Shown: positions 22,957-37,100 of the stretch, piece after piece
Layout of the letters: each line of letters begins with the position of its first letter
Numbering within the stretch: position 1 is the first letter of the stretch
From: Arabidopsis thaliana
Taxonomy: Eukaryota; Streptophyta; Magnoliopsida; Brassicales; Brassicaceae
DNA: 64,000 nt
Direction of reading: 5' to 3'
NCBI RefSeq assembly: GCF_000001735.4
Contig: NC_003075.7
Location: 17,981,001 to 18,045,000 of the forward strand
Position numbers and translations under genes: made by a program
The notes under the pieces: generated by a model
Database searches by the model: none
Told to the model about the DNA's origin: nothing
What the model saw: the letters and a program-made list of their open reading frames with translations, nothing else

Positions 22957-25002
22957 ATGAGTGGAAGGCCGGCGAAAAGGCCGAGGACCGACCATTCCGT
23001 CGTGAATGTCTGGGAAAGGGAGCTGGGTCTCTTACCCAATCGCAGTTTCTCAAACCGTTTTTCAGCATCCGAGGTCTATTGATTCACTCTTTTTCTTTCT
23101 TTCTTTAGGGTTTCGTTGAATATATTGCGTTACTTTGCTCCTTTGTTTATGTTTAACAGCCACCCAATGCGTTACGAACAATATGCTACTCAATGAACGT
23201 TTTTAGATTCTTCTTCTCAATTGTCTTTAATTTTACTCTAATTGCTTTCAGAAGAATGTGTTTGCAAATGATAAAATCTTTATTGTCCAAATGTCTAGTG
23301 ATAGGAAACCAAACAACTATCTTAATTAGATATTGATGATTTTACAAAAGCAGGATCTATTGCGGCGTCTTGGACTTGACAAGAAGCTTGATAAGCATAA
23401 GGGATGTGTAAACACAGTGAGTTTCAATGCTGATGGAGATATCTTGCTTTCTGGTTCTGATGACAGACAAGTTATTCTTTGGGATTGGCAGACTGCTTCT
23501 GTCAAACTCTCCTTCGATTCCGGCCACTTCAATAATATTTTCCAAGCCAAATTTATGCCTTTCTCTGACGATCGTACCATTGTCACATCTGCTGCTGATA
23601 AGCAGGTACCACTCTGCCTCTCCTCTTCATACCTCCTACCGCGAACCACACCTCTTGATAGCTCCTCATGTTACAACTAGCTTATGTTGATTTTTGTAAC
23701 AGGTCCGCTATTCCAAGATTCTTGAATCTGGACAGGTAGAGACTTCTTTGTTGGGTAAGCATCAAGGACCCGTCCACAAATTGGCTGTTGAGCCTGGAAG
23801 TCCTTTCTCATTCTATACTTGTGGTGAGGATGGGGCTGTCAAGCATGTGAGTTGTATTTTTCATTTTGTTTTCTTATCGTCTGTTTTTATACCTAGGCCG
23901 CCTAAAACAACACGTATTTTCAGTTTGATCTTAGGACTCGGGTGGCTACAAATCTTTTCACTTGTAAAGAAGCAAAGTTCAATTTAGTTGTCTACTTGCA
24001 TGCAATTGCAGTTGATCCTAGGAACCCTGGTCTTCTTGCCGTGGCTGGAATGGATGAGTATGCTCGTGTCTATGATATTCGTAGCTATCGCTCCGAGGGT
24101 TGGTATAATTTTACCCAACCCATAGACCACTTTTGTCCTGGCCATTTGATTGGAGATGACCATGTAGGAATAACAGGTCTGGCTTTCTCGGATCAAAGTG
24201 AGCTCCTTGCTTCGTATAGTGACGAGTTCATCTATCTTTTCACCCCTGATATGGGGCTTGGCCCAACCCCATATCCATCTTCAACTAAGACTGAGGAGAG
24301 GATGACGCCTCAGGTTTATAAAGAGCACACGAACCGTGAAACAGTCAAAGGTGTCAACTTTTTTGGACCCAAGTGTGAGTATGTGGTAAGTGGTTCTGAC
24401 TGCGGCCGAATATTCATCTGGAGGAAGAAAGACGGAGAGCTTCTCCGTGCCATGGAAGCAGACAGACATGTTGTCAATTGTATAGAGTCTCATCCTCACA
24501 TGCCACTGATGTGTAGCAGTGGAATAGATACTGATATCAAAATATGGACTCCTGGAGGAACCGAGAAACCTCTGTCGCCAGGAAATGCGAAACAGGTAAT
24601 GCCACATCTATTGCTAACCTCGTTTGCTTCTTTTATTTTTGGTGTTTGAAGACTCGGAGGATATGCTTTAGTTAACAAGAATGTAACTTTGGATACAATA
24701 CATGTGACTGGAGGCTGAATTTGGTTTTGGAAGGCAAACTAAATGTTTGTATGTTTGCTTCTTGGAAACAGGCTTCGGGTTTTGGTAACCCACGATGGTT
24801 CGACGGATATTATGTGGATGACGATGATGATTCTGACGATGAATCTAGTGAAGAGAGTTCAGATGATGATGATAGTTCGGAAGAGGAGGAGAATGGTGAA
24901 GTTGATGTTGAGATTACGAAGGATGATGATAATGATCATGGGGATGATGATGATGATGATGATGAGGATGATGATGGGGATGGGGATGGGGATGAGGGAT
25001 GA
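22957..25002 (+). CDS. WD40 protein, DCAF8-like (DWD) substrate receptor
   Basis: WD-repeat protein of 471 aa (AT4G38480-like), probably a substrate receptor for CUL4-DDB1 ubiquitin ligases. Five exons: 22957-23073, 23354-23605, 23703-23846, 23924-24595, 24772-25002, all phase 0. Repeats are visible at HKGCVNTVSFNADGD...VILWDW, HQGPVHKLAVEPGS, AIAVDPRNPGLLAVAG, and HVVNCIESHPHMPLMCSSG...IKIWTP. DWD-box style W/FDxR signatures occur as FDLRT (exon 4 start) and VYDIRSYR. The last exon encodes an acidic, low-complexity C terminus (DDDDDSDDESSEESS, then D/E/G repeats) built on a GAT repeat. The domain architecture matches DCAF8/ATHD-type proteins; the actual substrate is unknown. Confidence 0.92.
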
Positions 25003-25384
25003 GATTTGTATAGACATGTATTTATCTAAACACAAAATAAAACAGCATATGGTAACAGTACCAAAGAAAGGATTAGTTATAGTTTAGTTAGATGTCATCA
25101 TCGTGGATACAAAATACTATTCAATAGACATTTTCATTCTTAACCAAATGGATCACATACATAATCAGCTTCTGTAATGTCAGATTGTCAGTTTCTTCAA
25201 TGAACTAGAATTTCCAACAATCCAAATTCCAAAGTAATTTAAAATGTAAAAGATGTCATTGGTAAAATGGGTTTATAATCCAGGAAACTTTGAGCCCAAA
25301 AAAGGCCCATAGATCATCGAAGGCCTTTGATATCTGCGACGGCGAGATCAGCTTCGTCTTCCTCCAACGCTCGATTTAGGGAGG
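25003..25384. promoter_or_regulatory. Spacer with site II motifs upstream of SECE2
   Basis: 3' UTR of the WD40 gene, then the SECE2 promoter. AGCCCA (25293-25298) and GGCCCA (25304-25309) are site II type elements about 80 bp upstream of the SECE2 ATG, common in genes for organelle and translation proteins. Confidence 0.5.
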
Positions 25385-26203
25385 ATGGTGGTTTCTCCGG
25401 GGCTGCTCTCAACTGTTTCAGGTCACTATTCGCTCCGGTTGCTTCTTCTATATACTTTCCCACTGCTTTTTGATATTGTCCTTAGTAATCATCTAGCTTC
25501 GATTTTGGTTCATAGGCGTAATCCGATTGGCTCCGTCACACCGGATTCTAAGACGCGATGGGTTCGGACCCATTTGCTTCAAGTTTTCTGGGGATTTGGT
25601 AATTTACCTTTCTTTCTATTGCGGCTTAACAGCTTAAGAAGCTTTTCACTTAAGCTCTGTTTGAGTGTGTAGAGTATCAATGGGAGAGTCAGTCATAAAC
25701 ATGTGCGTGGAAGTGGCACGGTGGGATCTGTAGGTTCCGCTCGTGAAAGTTGGAGCTCTCATAAGAAGCTTCCCGAAGAAGAGCCCTTATGGCTGAGTCT
25801 TCTTAGAGACATGGTCTGGTATGAAATTCTCCCACTGAGTCTAGCTTTTAATATATATATCTGCTGGAAGAGTCTGAATGTTGCATTATATTGAATTGCA
25901 TTTTTCTTGTGAGAAGGAGCACGAGATCTCTCTTGTCTTTCATGGCTGAGCAACCAAGTCAGCTGAAATACATAGAGTGGCCAACTTTTGCAAGCACGGT
26001 ATGTCTTGTTGTTGTTGTTACAACATATGAGAAAGAAAGAGATAGTTTGTGGGTGTAACTTTGTTTTTTTTTGTTTTGGTAACAAACAGCTAAAGACTGC
26101 TACACTGAGTCTGTGTCTGGTAGCTGTATTCATTGTTGCGCTATCATCGGTGGATGCTGCTCTTTGTTACATATTGGCGTTGATCTTGAGGAAAGCCCCA
26201 TGA
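25385..26203 (+). CDS. SECE2: SecE subunit of the second plastid Sec translocase
   Basis: Small membrane protein of 153 aa; by synteny AT4G38490, SECE2, partner of SCY2/SECA2 in the plastid inner envelope. Five exons: 25385-25421, 25516-25598, 25673-25818, 25917-25998, 26090-26203. Exon 2 must be read in the frame VIRLAPSHRILRRDGFGPIC: only this gives canonical GT-AG sites and phase 0 into exon 3. It also gives an Arg/Ser-rich, acid-poor N terminus as expected for a transit peptide. The C terminus holds the single SecE-type transmembrane helix (TATLSLCLVAVFIVALSSVDAA region), preceded by the conserved amphipathic stretch QLKYIEWPTFAST, resembling the SecE E(V)xWP motif. The SecE assignment rests on this motif, topology and locus memory. 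Confidence 0.85.
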
Positions 26204-26465
26204 GGAAGGCAACTCCATTATCATTTGTCTCTTGTAGCCTTATTGATAGGTGAATGTTTTTGATGTAGATAGAATGCAGGAGGATGTACTCAAAATCAAT
26301 GTGTTTCTAAAAGTTGAATTGAAATGAAACCTCTCTGGTCTAGTATCTCTCACACATTAAGGGAAATCCAATCATATATGTCCCAAGCAAATCACACCAT
26401 AAATAATAAGGAAGGATTCAACATGTTGTTGGTTTACAAGTAAGAGAATAAGATGATGCTAGGTG
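26204..26465. other. Convergent 3' spacer
   Basis: 262 bp between two converging genes (SECE2 and the YL1-C gene); contains both 3' UTRs and nothing else that I can see. Confidence 0.4.
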
Positions 26466-27025
26466 CTACTTGAGAACAACAGCAGCATTGCGAATGGAGA
26501 GATACTGGTGGACTTGGTCGGAAGAAAGTGATCTCACAGTCTGGAAAACATGAGCATTAGCATAGCGGAGGTTTGTTCTTGGGTCCACATAAGGTGCCTG
26601 CGAGGGATTAGAGAAGCTCATTGAGTTTTGTTGTTTTTGGGTAGTGAATAAATTTGTAGAAAAGAATCGATCACTCAAAAACAGAATAAAACCTCATATC
26701 CAGTAATATCGCAAAGTCTCTTGCATGGTTGAGTGGAAGGAGGCGATTCAATGTTAACATCTGCGAGGCACAAAGAAGATTTGATTTTTGATTCAAACAG
26801 AGTCAAAAATCCATTCAAAATCAGAAATCAGAGAGAGAGAAAAGAGTTACAAGTGGGGAGGTCGGGAGGAAGATCTGGGAAGTTCTCAGCTTGAAGAATC
26901 TGCTTGAGGTGTTTCCACCTTCTGCTGCTTGATTGTGCTTTTGGGTACTTTTCGTAGGCTTGCTTCTTCTTAAAGCTCAATCGCGACGCCACCACTATAT
27001 CTGCCTCCATCAACTCTCTCTCCAT
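26466..27025 (-). CDS. INO80 complex subunit C-like protein (YL1 C-terminal domain)
   Basis: Small basic nuclear protein of 124 aa (AT4G38495-like), likely a subunit of the INO80 chromatin remodeller (Ies6/INO80C family). Three exons on the minus strand: 26851-27025, 26693-26760, 26466-26597. The N-terminal half is basic ([29 protein letters not shown]). The C-terminal half is the YL1_C domain: [20 protein letters not shown] followed by [12 protein letters not shown]. The start is the first ATG of the frame ([11 protein letters not shown]). It shares a 392 bp divergent spacer with the DUF616 gene. Confidence 0.92.
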
Positions 27026-27417
27026 CTCTCTCTCTCTCTCTGGAAAAAAAAACCTTATTAATTCCGACGAGGAGAACGACGACGACGAAGGCTTCTTTCT
27101 TATACGGTGTCCTCTTAAAAATCAAACCGGTCCGGTACGGTAGTGGAATGAACAATTTAGTAAACCGATAGCAGTGTTTACATTGGAAACCGAATTGAAT
27201 GAAGTGAAGCTGTTTCTTTCTAGATCCCCCAAAGCGAGTTCATCATCTTCTTCGCCTGGATTCGATCAAGACTAGCACTTTCATCAGATTTGATTACAAT
27301 CTCTCTTATCTTCCAAGTTATAATCATAATATCCGAGCAATTTGGGATCTGGGTCTTTCCTCTACATTCAATTTCTTAATAAAGCTGGCCTCTTTCTTCC
27401 GAGATGGTTCTTGAGCG
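27026..27417. promoter_or_regulatory. Bidirectional promoter region
   Basis: 392 bp between two divergent starts (YL1-C gene on minus, DUF616 gene on plus) holding both 5' leaders. Leader-like CT/GA-rich tracts: gagagagagagaga complement at 27019-27038 (minus leader) and tcatcttcttcgcc (plus side, about 27241). No TATA-like element is obvious, in keeping with two housekeeping genes. Confidence 0.5.
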
Positions 27418-27421
27418 ATGA
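27404..27421 (+). other. Five-codon upstream ORF overlapping the main start
   Basis: ATG GTT CTT GAG CGA TGA; its stop (27419-27421) overlaps the main ATG at 27418-27420 in an ATGA arrangement. Directly visible; a regulatory effect is inference. Confidence 0.6.
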
Positions 27422-29693
27422 TGAGTGACTCTCAGCGATCACTTTCTGTGCGATTGAGCCGCCGGGGTGAGAGAAGCAATCATTACTCACAATCTAAAGG
27501 TCTCAACCCAACTCTTTTTGAACTAATGATCATCACTTTCTTTTAGGTATAGTGGTTTACACATGAAAATTTGAAGATGACCCCCGTTATAGTGTTTTGT
27601 TTCCACTATAGAAGAATCTAATGCGTAATGAATGATTATGTCTTCGTAATGAATCCCTAATGGATTCTATTACTTTGTCTCCAATGATGCAGATGCTGTG
27701 GCTGGCTTCTTCTCTCCCACCAGATTGCATGCTGATTACACTTTGAAAAAAATTTGGAAGGCAGGCTTCCTTCGCTTGCTTCTTGTTGGCGGCATTGTCT
27801 GGATGCTACTCATTCTATTTGCCCTCTTGTTTCATGTTTGGTCCTGTCAATCTTCCCTTTCTTTCTTCTCAGGTTTCCTCCAACTTCTTTACACTTGCCA
27901 TTCTTCACTAAATCTATCATTTGTCATACACTCAATAGAAGATGTTGTTATTGTACTAGTTACTCCAACCATCTTCTGCATTCACCGCAGATTCTATCAC
28001 AGTAACCTCATGTTCTTTGTAATTTCGTTGCAGCTATTTGCAACAAAGAAGGCAGACTCTATGTCATGTTGGACACTATTGGATTTGTACCTAAACCCCA
28101 GCACCGTAAGATTTTTATATCACTCTGTTTAGCTTCTGCTTATTCTAGAGCTACGCTTAGCAACTCTTCTTTTCTAGGATGCCCCATTCCCGTTGATTAT
28201 GACCCTGATAAGGTGCTCCTACCAAGTGATAAAACCGCAGATACAATTGTCAGAAATTTGACCTACGTAACAGAGGATGAATCCTCTAAGTCTCAGTTTC
28301 CTCTATTTGGCGGAAACATAAGCTGGTCTGAACGAGAAGAAAGCTTCAAACTGAAACCTGAGATGAAGGTAAAAGACTTGTTTTAAGGCAATGGCTAAAC
28401 CTCTTCTACCATTCTTCCCACGAATAATTTCTAAATTATTTATTTCATTACAACCCAAAACGTTTCAGGTCCATTGCGGATTCATGCCACGTGGTGGTGC
28501 TGAAATGTCATCTCTGGATAAAGAATACGTAAAGAAGTGCAGATTTGTTGTTGCCACGGGGATTTTCGATGCATATGATGAACCCCACCAGCCATCAAAC
28601 ATAAGCAAGCGTTCTATGAATCTCTTCTGTTTCCTTATGGTGGTAGATGAGGTCTCTCTCGATTTCTTAAGAAAAAATACTACTGTGAGGAAAGATGTTG
28701 AAGGAGGCATATGGGTTGGCATTTGGCGTCTGATTCTACTGAAAACTCCTCCATATGATGAGCCTAGGAGGAACGGTAAAGTCCCGAAAATCTTAACTCA
28801 CAGGTTATTCCCTGAAGCACAGTACAGCATTTGGATTGATGGGAAAATGGAGCTTATTGTTGACCCCTTGCTTATTCTAGAAAGGTATGAATACAAATAA
28901 GGATATAAGACCCGTAGAAAATGGAGCTTATTGTTGCCCTTGCTTATTCTAGCAGATTATATACTTCTCCACAATGTTTATTAGCACAGGGACTATCAGT
29001 CTCCGTGTTACTAAGAAAAGGCTAATAGATGCATATTTCGCTTTCATCTCACTTTCAGGTATTTGTGGCGTGGGAAACATACTTTTGCCATTGCCCAACA
29101 CAAACACCACCGAAACATATATGAGGAAGCTGATGCGTGCAAGAGGAGAAAGCGATACGCCCGACCTCTGGTTGATCTTCATATGAAAATATATCGATAC
29201 GAGGGCTTGGAACCATGGAGCATCAAGAAGAACACTGTTAGTGGTAAAGACCATAGCAAAAACATCAATGTCATCGTGCACCTTATTGATTACTAAGCAT
29301 CTTGTCTTGCGTTCCACAGATGTTCCAGAGGGAGCTGTGATAATAAGAGAGCACACTGCAATGAACAATCTGTTCAGCTGCCTGTGGTTCAATGAGGTAC
29401 ACCTGTTAACACCGAGGGACCAGCTAAGCTTTGGGTATGTAGTGGACAGACTAAAAGGAGCCTTCAAGGTGTTCATGTTCCAGAACTGTGAGTATAACTC
29501 TCTCTTCGAACTGCACCCTCACATTCGAGAGCATTCCTCGAAGATTGAGTGGGTCAAGAGTCTTCAGGAACTCAAAGGGAAGGGAGAGAGTTTGAAGGAA
29601 AGCCGAGGCGGCTTTGGGCTCTGGACTCCTTACCCTGGTGACCTTGATTCTGTTGAGCTGCCAAAAGTAGTAAGAACTTCTAAAGCTGGTTGA
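27418..29693 (+). CDS. DUF616 / TOD1-MUCI70-like Golgi glycosyltransferase-type protein
   Basis: Type II membrane protein of 499 aa (AT4G38500-like) of the DUF616 family, annotated as putative glycosyltransferases. Seven exons: 27418-27499, 27693-27872, 28034-28105, 28178-28368, 28469-28884, 29059-29243, 29320-29693. A basic cytosolic N terminus is followed by one membrane anchor near residues 53-74 (LLLVGGIVWMLLILFALLF). The lumenal DUF616 domain shows MKVHCGFMPRGGAEM, CRFVVATGIFDAYDEP, HRLFPEAQYSIWIDGKMEL and FAIAQHKHHRNIYEEADAC. The conserved WIDGK and HxHR-like residues suggest sugar-nucleotide chemistry, but substrate and reaction cannot be deduced here. Two in-frame ATGs open the frame; the first is used. 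A 5-codon upstream ORF overlaps the start. Confidence 0.9.
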
Positions 29694-30154
29694 GACAGTA
29701 AACATTATACACTAGTTTTTAACTTTCGTTTGATCGCTGTCTTCGGTTTTCCGAATTTTCCAATTTATCAAACATACACGTCTTTTGAATTCTATTTGTA
29801 GATCGAAGAATCAAATGTAAAACCCAAATTGTTATAAAAAAAGAAGAAGAAGCTGCATTGACATTCGTGACAGTAATAAGACAAACAAATGTATGTTGTT
29901 CTGAACCAGTAATTTGGTACCCCAAAAAAAAGATGCAAAATCTCATAAATTATACAAGAATTTCAATTTCTCTTACAAAAAGAATAATCAACCTGGCTTG
30001 CTCAGTTTCGAAGACAATAATAAAGGGTCTAGCGATTGGGAACAAACACCATTTATTGGGACGGACGACTCAGAGGTGTGATCCAACCGCAGAAGTAAAA
30101 AATAAAGATGCATTTGGACATATCATCACACCAAGGCAGTAGAAACTATGTTCT
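29694..30154. other. Convergent 3' spacer
   Basis: 461 bp between the ends of the DUF616 gene and VAB2; AT-rich 3' UTR-type sequence with no gene that I can support. Confidence 0.4.
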
Positions 30155-33789
<3,635 letters not shown>

Positions 33790-34200
33790 TTTAGATCTTC
33801 AGAAATCAGAGCAAACAAACGAACATGTCAGCAACAAATAAAAGAATCAGAGACTCAAAGGAAAGCGATGGACGTGAATCTACTTAATTCGTTCCATTTT
33901 ACCCAATTTTAGAGCTCTATCAATATGAATTTCTCGATCAGATCAACGGGATTACTTACCCTCAGAGCATAAAACCTAACAACAAATTCAAAACGAAGAT
34001 AACAAATGGATGGGAATAATCGACAAGTAGAGAAATGGGAAAGACATTGTTTAGAGTGTACGTACCTCTTTCTTCTGAATCCAAAGATCTGTGTAGAGGA
34101 AGAAAGGAGCCACAGCAAGAGAGAGATCTATGTTGGTGGACTATACATACATACCACCGATTTCAATTCAATCAGTTTCATAACTTTCAGCTAATTACAT
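33790..34200 (-). promoter_or_regulatory. VAB2 5' leader with probable leader intron
   Basis: On the minus strand a leader exon appears to end at 34066 (GAAAGAG|gtacgt), and a second leader segment starts at 33796 (tctgaag|atctaaaATG), giving a 269 bp 5' UTR intron (33797-34065). CT-rich sequence around 34071-34110 (minus strand ctcctttcttcctctac) marks the likely first exon. Confidence 0.5.
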
Positions 34201-34998
34201 TTATAGCCTTTTACTTTCCCATATTATCACATTAATCATTTTCTCATCTTTATACTTTAAAATTTTTGAAGAGAAAAAAAACATATCCAACGTTCTACTT
34301 AATTTGGTATGATTTTTTTATTTTATTTAAAACACCTAAGTTATAAGAAAACCTAGTTTGGTAAGATTTATTTTGTCCCGCTATTTTTAGATTTTACAGA
34401 AAATTATGGTCTTTTAGAAAATCATAAGTTTACTAATTAGTAATTAATACAAAATAGTATTTATCAAAATTTAATAATTTTCTTTATTTTTTTTCAAAAA
34501 AGAAAAGAATAAATCAAGTATTGATTGATATATGTGTTAAACTCTTTGCTATTTGCATTTCCGAGAGATTTAATAATGAGAGAAAAAATCTAAAAATTTC
34601 ATTTTAAGAAAAGTTGAAAACTCTCAGGCGAGATTATATGAGAGCTGAGACTTATTGATTGGTTCAGAACACAACTGCATACCAAAGGCCATGTGTTTTG
34701 TAAGGCCATGGTCTGAGAATAAGCTGAGTTTCTCTAGTCTGAATCAGTAATACCTTAAAAAGCAAGCAATGAAAATTAATGAAGAAGAAGAAGAATTCTT
34801 GTCACCTTTCTTTCTCCAGTACACAGCTAACAAAGGGAACAAACAAAACTAACCACTTGATTATGATATATCCTTTCCCACTTGATGATGATATATCCTT
34901 TCCCAGTCAATGATAATAATAATCAAATATATATATTTATATATAGTTACAGGAAGGATCTTGGAAAGAATTTTAAGGACACCGTAAAAATTCAATAG
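34201..34998. other. Spacer between VAB2 promoter and PP2C 3' end
   Basis: AT-rich; the part nearest 34998 is the 3' UTR of the minus-strand PP2C gene. No gene seen apart from the short tandem duplication listed separately. Confidence 0.4.
34854..34903. repeat. 25-bp tandem duplication
   Basis: Two adjacent 25-bp copies (34854-34878 and 34879-34903; cacttgat.atgatatatcc...) with one mismatch (t at 34862 versus g at 34887), about 100 bp past the PP2C stop and so probably in its 3' UTR. Confidence 0.85.
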
Positions 34999-36514
34999 TC
35001 AGGAGGCGCCAGCAGCAGCAGCTTGAGTGGGCGTGGTGCAAGGCGCCAGGGTGTTGTGAGGTAGATTCACACCCGCTCCTCTCACTGACACGGCTGGTCC
35101 TCTCAACATACTTCCTCTGCTCACTAGGTTTGTATCAAAGAAGACAACAATCACTGTTATGTCATCGTGGAAATGTCTCCTCACTCCTCTGTCTATCTTT
35201 TTCAGGTCTGAGTATCTCATCTCTCTCTTCTTTGCCGCTTCTTGTAGCGCTACTTTCACCAGCCGCTTTGCTATCCCCTGCCATTAAAGAGTCCTTATTA
35301 TTATGTGCATTCTTTATATATAGTCTAGTAGTACAAACAGAGTGGGGTGTGTGTTCTCACGTTTCGCGGATGATTCTGGACTATGTCTACTGCTTCTTGG
35401 TTGCTCATATGTTCCCACAGTCCATCTGATGCACATATAATGAACTGATCGTGCGGCTCCAGTGTATGCACCGTGATCGCCGGCTCTGCACTCAGTAATG
35501 GCTTGCTGAACGGTGACCTCAGCCGGAATTTTGCATACAGTGGTTCCCTGTTGAACTCTGACCTTTTCAAATACACATCACCAATGGATCTTGAAACCTG
35601 AGTATAGTCATAAAGCCACTCAGAAAGACAACAGGAATTGTAAGACATACAAAAACAGATTTAGTCCAACTCTAGTTTATTAAATACCTGAATGATGCCT
35701 TTTACTCGCCAGACGTTATGTTTCAGAACCACAATATCTGGATGATCCGGATGCAGGGCCTGAAGTTCCCGTCTCACTGACTCTATAGATGCGTTGTGCT
35801 CTGCTGAGAGCTGAGTGGCATGAGCTTCACCTGTTACCCTCATGACTTGTCCCAGAACGGCCCGTGAGTCCCCTGCGTTGGCCACGTATAGCTTCCCATC
35901 GCAGATGACACTTACAAGACAGCATGATCCCACTGTGGCTATCTGAGGTCTAGTTTGAAATTGATTTGTAACTATGGATAAGAAGCCTTCTTCAGTGGCT
36001 TGGAACGCTTTTTTTATCACCTCTGATGACATACACTGTTGCTCTGCAGTAAACCCTGTGCATAACATAAAAGATGAGAGATCAAAACTAGAACCATTTT
36101 CTGGACTAGTGCTGCTATTAGAGAAATGCTTCTATATTTCCTTTCTAGATTAGCTAATCCAAACAAGAGTTAAAAGCATAGGTTGAGCGACTCACTCTTG
36201 AGGTGGTGGAACATATGATCATTGATGAAGCGAGATGTCTCAGGCCCACCGTGGCCGTCGTAGACGCCAACAAAGGTGCCAAAGGGACCAGAGTCGTGGG
36301 AGCTAAGAGAGCCAGACTCGAGCTGGCTCTGGTCCTCTAGCAAGCTGTTGGCTTGAACGACGGCCATGGAGAAGTCACCAAAGACGTGCTGGCCGGAGTC
36401 TCTGAACCAGAGCAAACCCTCTTGGCGGCCACCAGAATCTGAGGCAGAACGAGCCTGCTGATCTGACCGTGGCCAGAGACAGGCATTCAGAAAATTCATC
36501 AACCCAGATAGCAT
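34999..36514 (-). CDS. PP2C64: Clade D protein phosphatase 2C
   Basis: Mg/Mn-dependent Ser/Thr phosphatase of 400 aa (AT4G38520; also called PP2C.D5 from memory). Clade D members dephosphorylate plasma-membrane H+-ATPases and are inhibited by SAUR proteins. Four exons on the minus strand: 36196-36514, 35688-36055, 35361-35597, 34999-35277. PP2C metal-binding motifs are intact: [52 protein letters not shown] and [12 protein letters not shown]. The short basic N terminus ([11 protein letters not shown]) before the catalytic core is typical of clade D. The C terminus is Ala-rich and low complexity ([11 protein letters not shown]). The start is the first ATG; a leader intron lies upstream. Confidence 0.94.
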
Positions 36515-37100
36515 CCCTCATCTCATCCGCCACAACATAGAACTTGTCCGTTTTTAAGATAGCACAAATCACAGCTCTCTGAAATCTGCAATGCCAAAAG
36601 TAGTTCTTCACAGGAACGGCGCAAGTTTCACACAGCTTAAAAGAGTGCTCTTCTTCAAGACCTGAATGAACTCAAAGACAATCTAAAGAGCAAAAAAGTG
36701 AGAAAACTCAATTGTTATGAGTGGCAATAGAAATGAATCTGTAGGAGATTATAGTGAGACTGATTAGTCTAGTGATTGAACAATCTAAGAAACTTGATGC
36801 AACATTGAAAAGTTAACATCTTTAAGTAAGGAAACCATCGGAAGAAAGCAAAATTAGTGATGCGGCAAGCAAGAAAAAAAAACAAAAGGATTTATGCGGC
36901 AGATTCCAACTGGTTCGTATTCGCTACCAAAAAAAAGGAAACTTTACCTTGCAAGATGTTGGAAGCAACTCAAGTTGAGCAAGAAAATGAATGAAGAGAA
37001 GGATCTCAAGAGGACGGAGGAGATGTGGGCGTGGAATTTCAGAGCTTGTAGATCTACTACGACTACGGATGGATCAACCAAACACAAAATTTATACTTTT
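36515..37100 (-). promoter_or_regulatory. PP2C 5' leader with probable leader intron
   Basis: On the minus strand the leader shows an acceptor ggcattgcag|ATTTCAG (exon from 36585) and a matching donor GCAAG|gtaaag (intron 36586-36947). This implies a first non-coding exon about 36948-37060. Confidence 0.5.

Noticed and set aside
24743..25087. Met/Arg-rich plus-strand frame at the end of the WD40 gene
   Set aside because: It is the Asp-rich GAT-repeat tail of the WD40 protein read in another frame.
25422..25515. Alternative SECE2 donor at 25438 keeping the RNPIGS frame
   Set aside because: It would put exon 2 out of phase with exon 3, whereas the donor at 25422 gives canonical sites and correct phase throughout.
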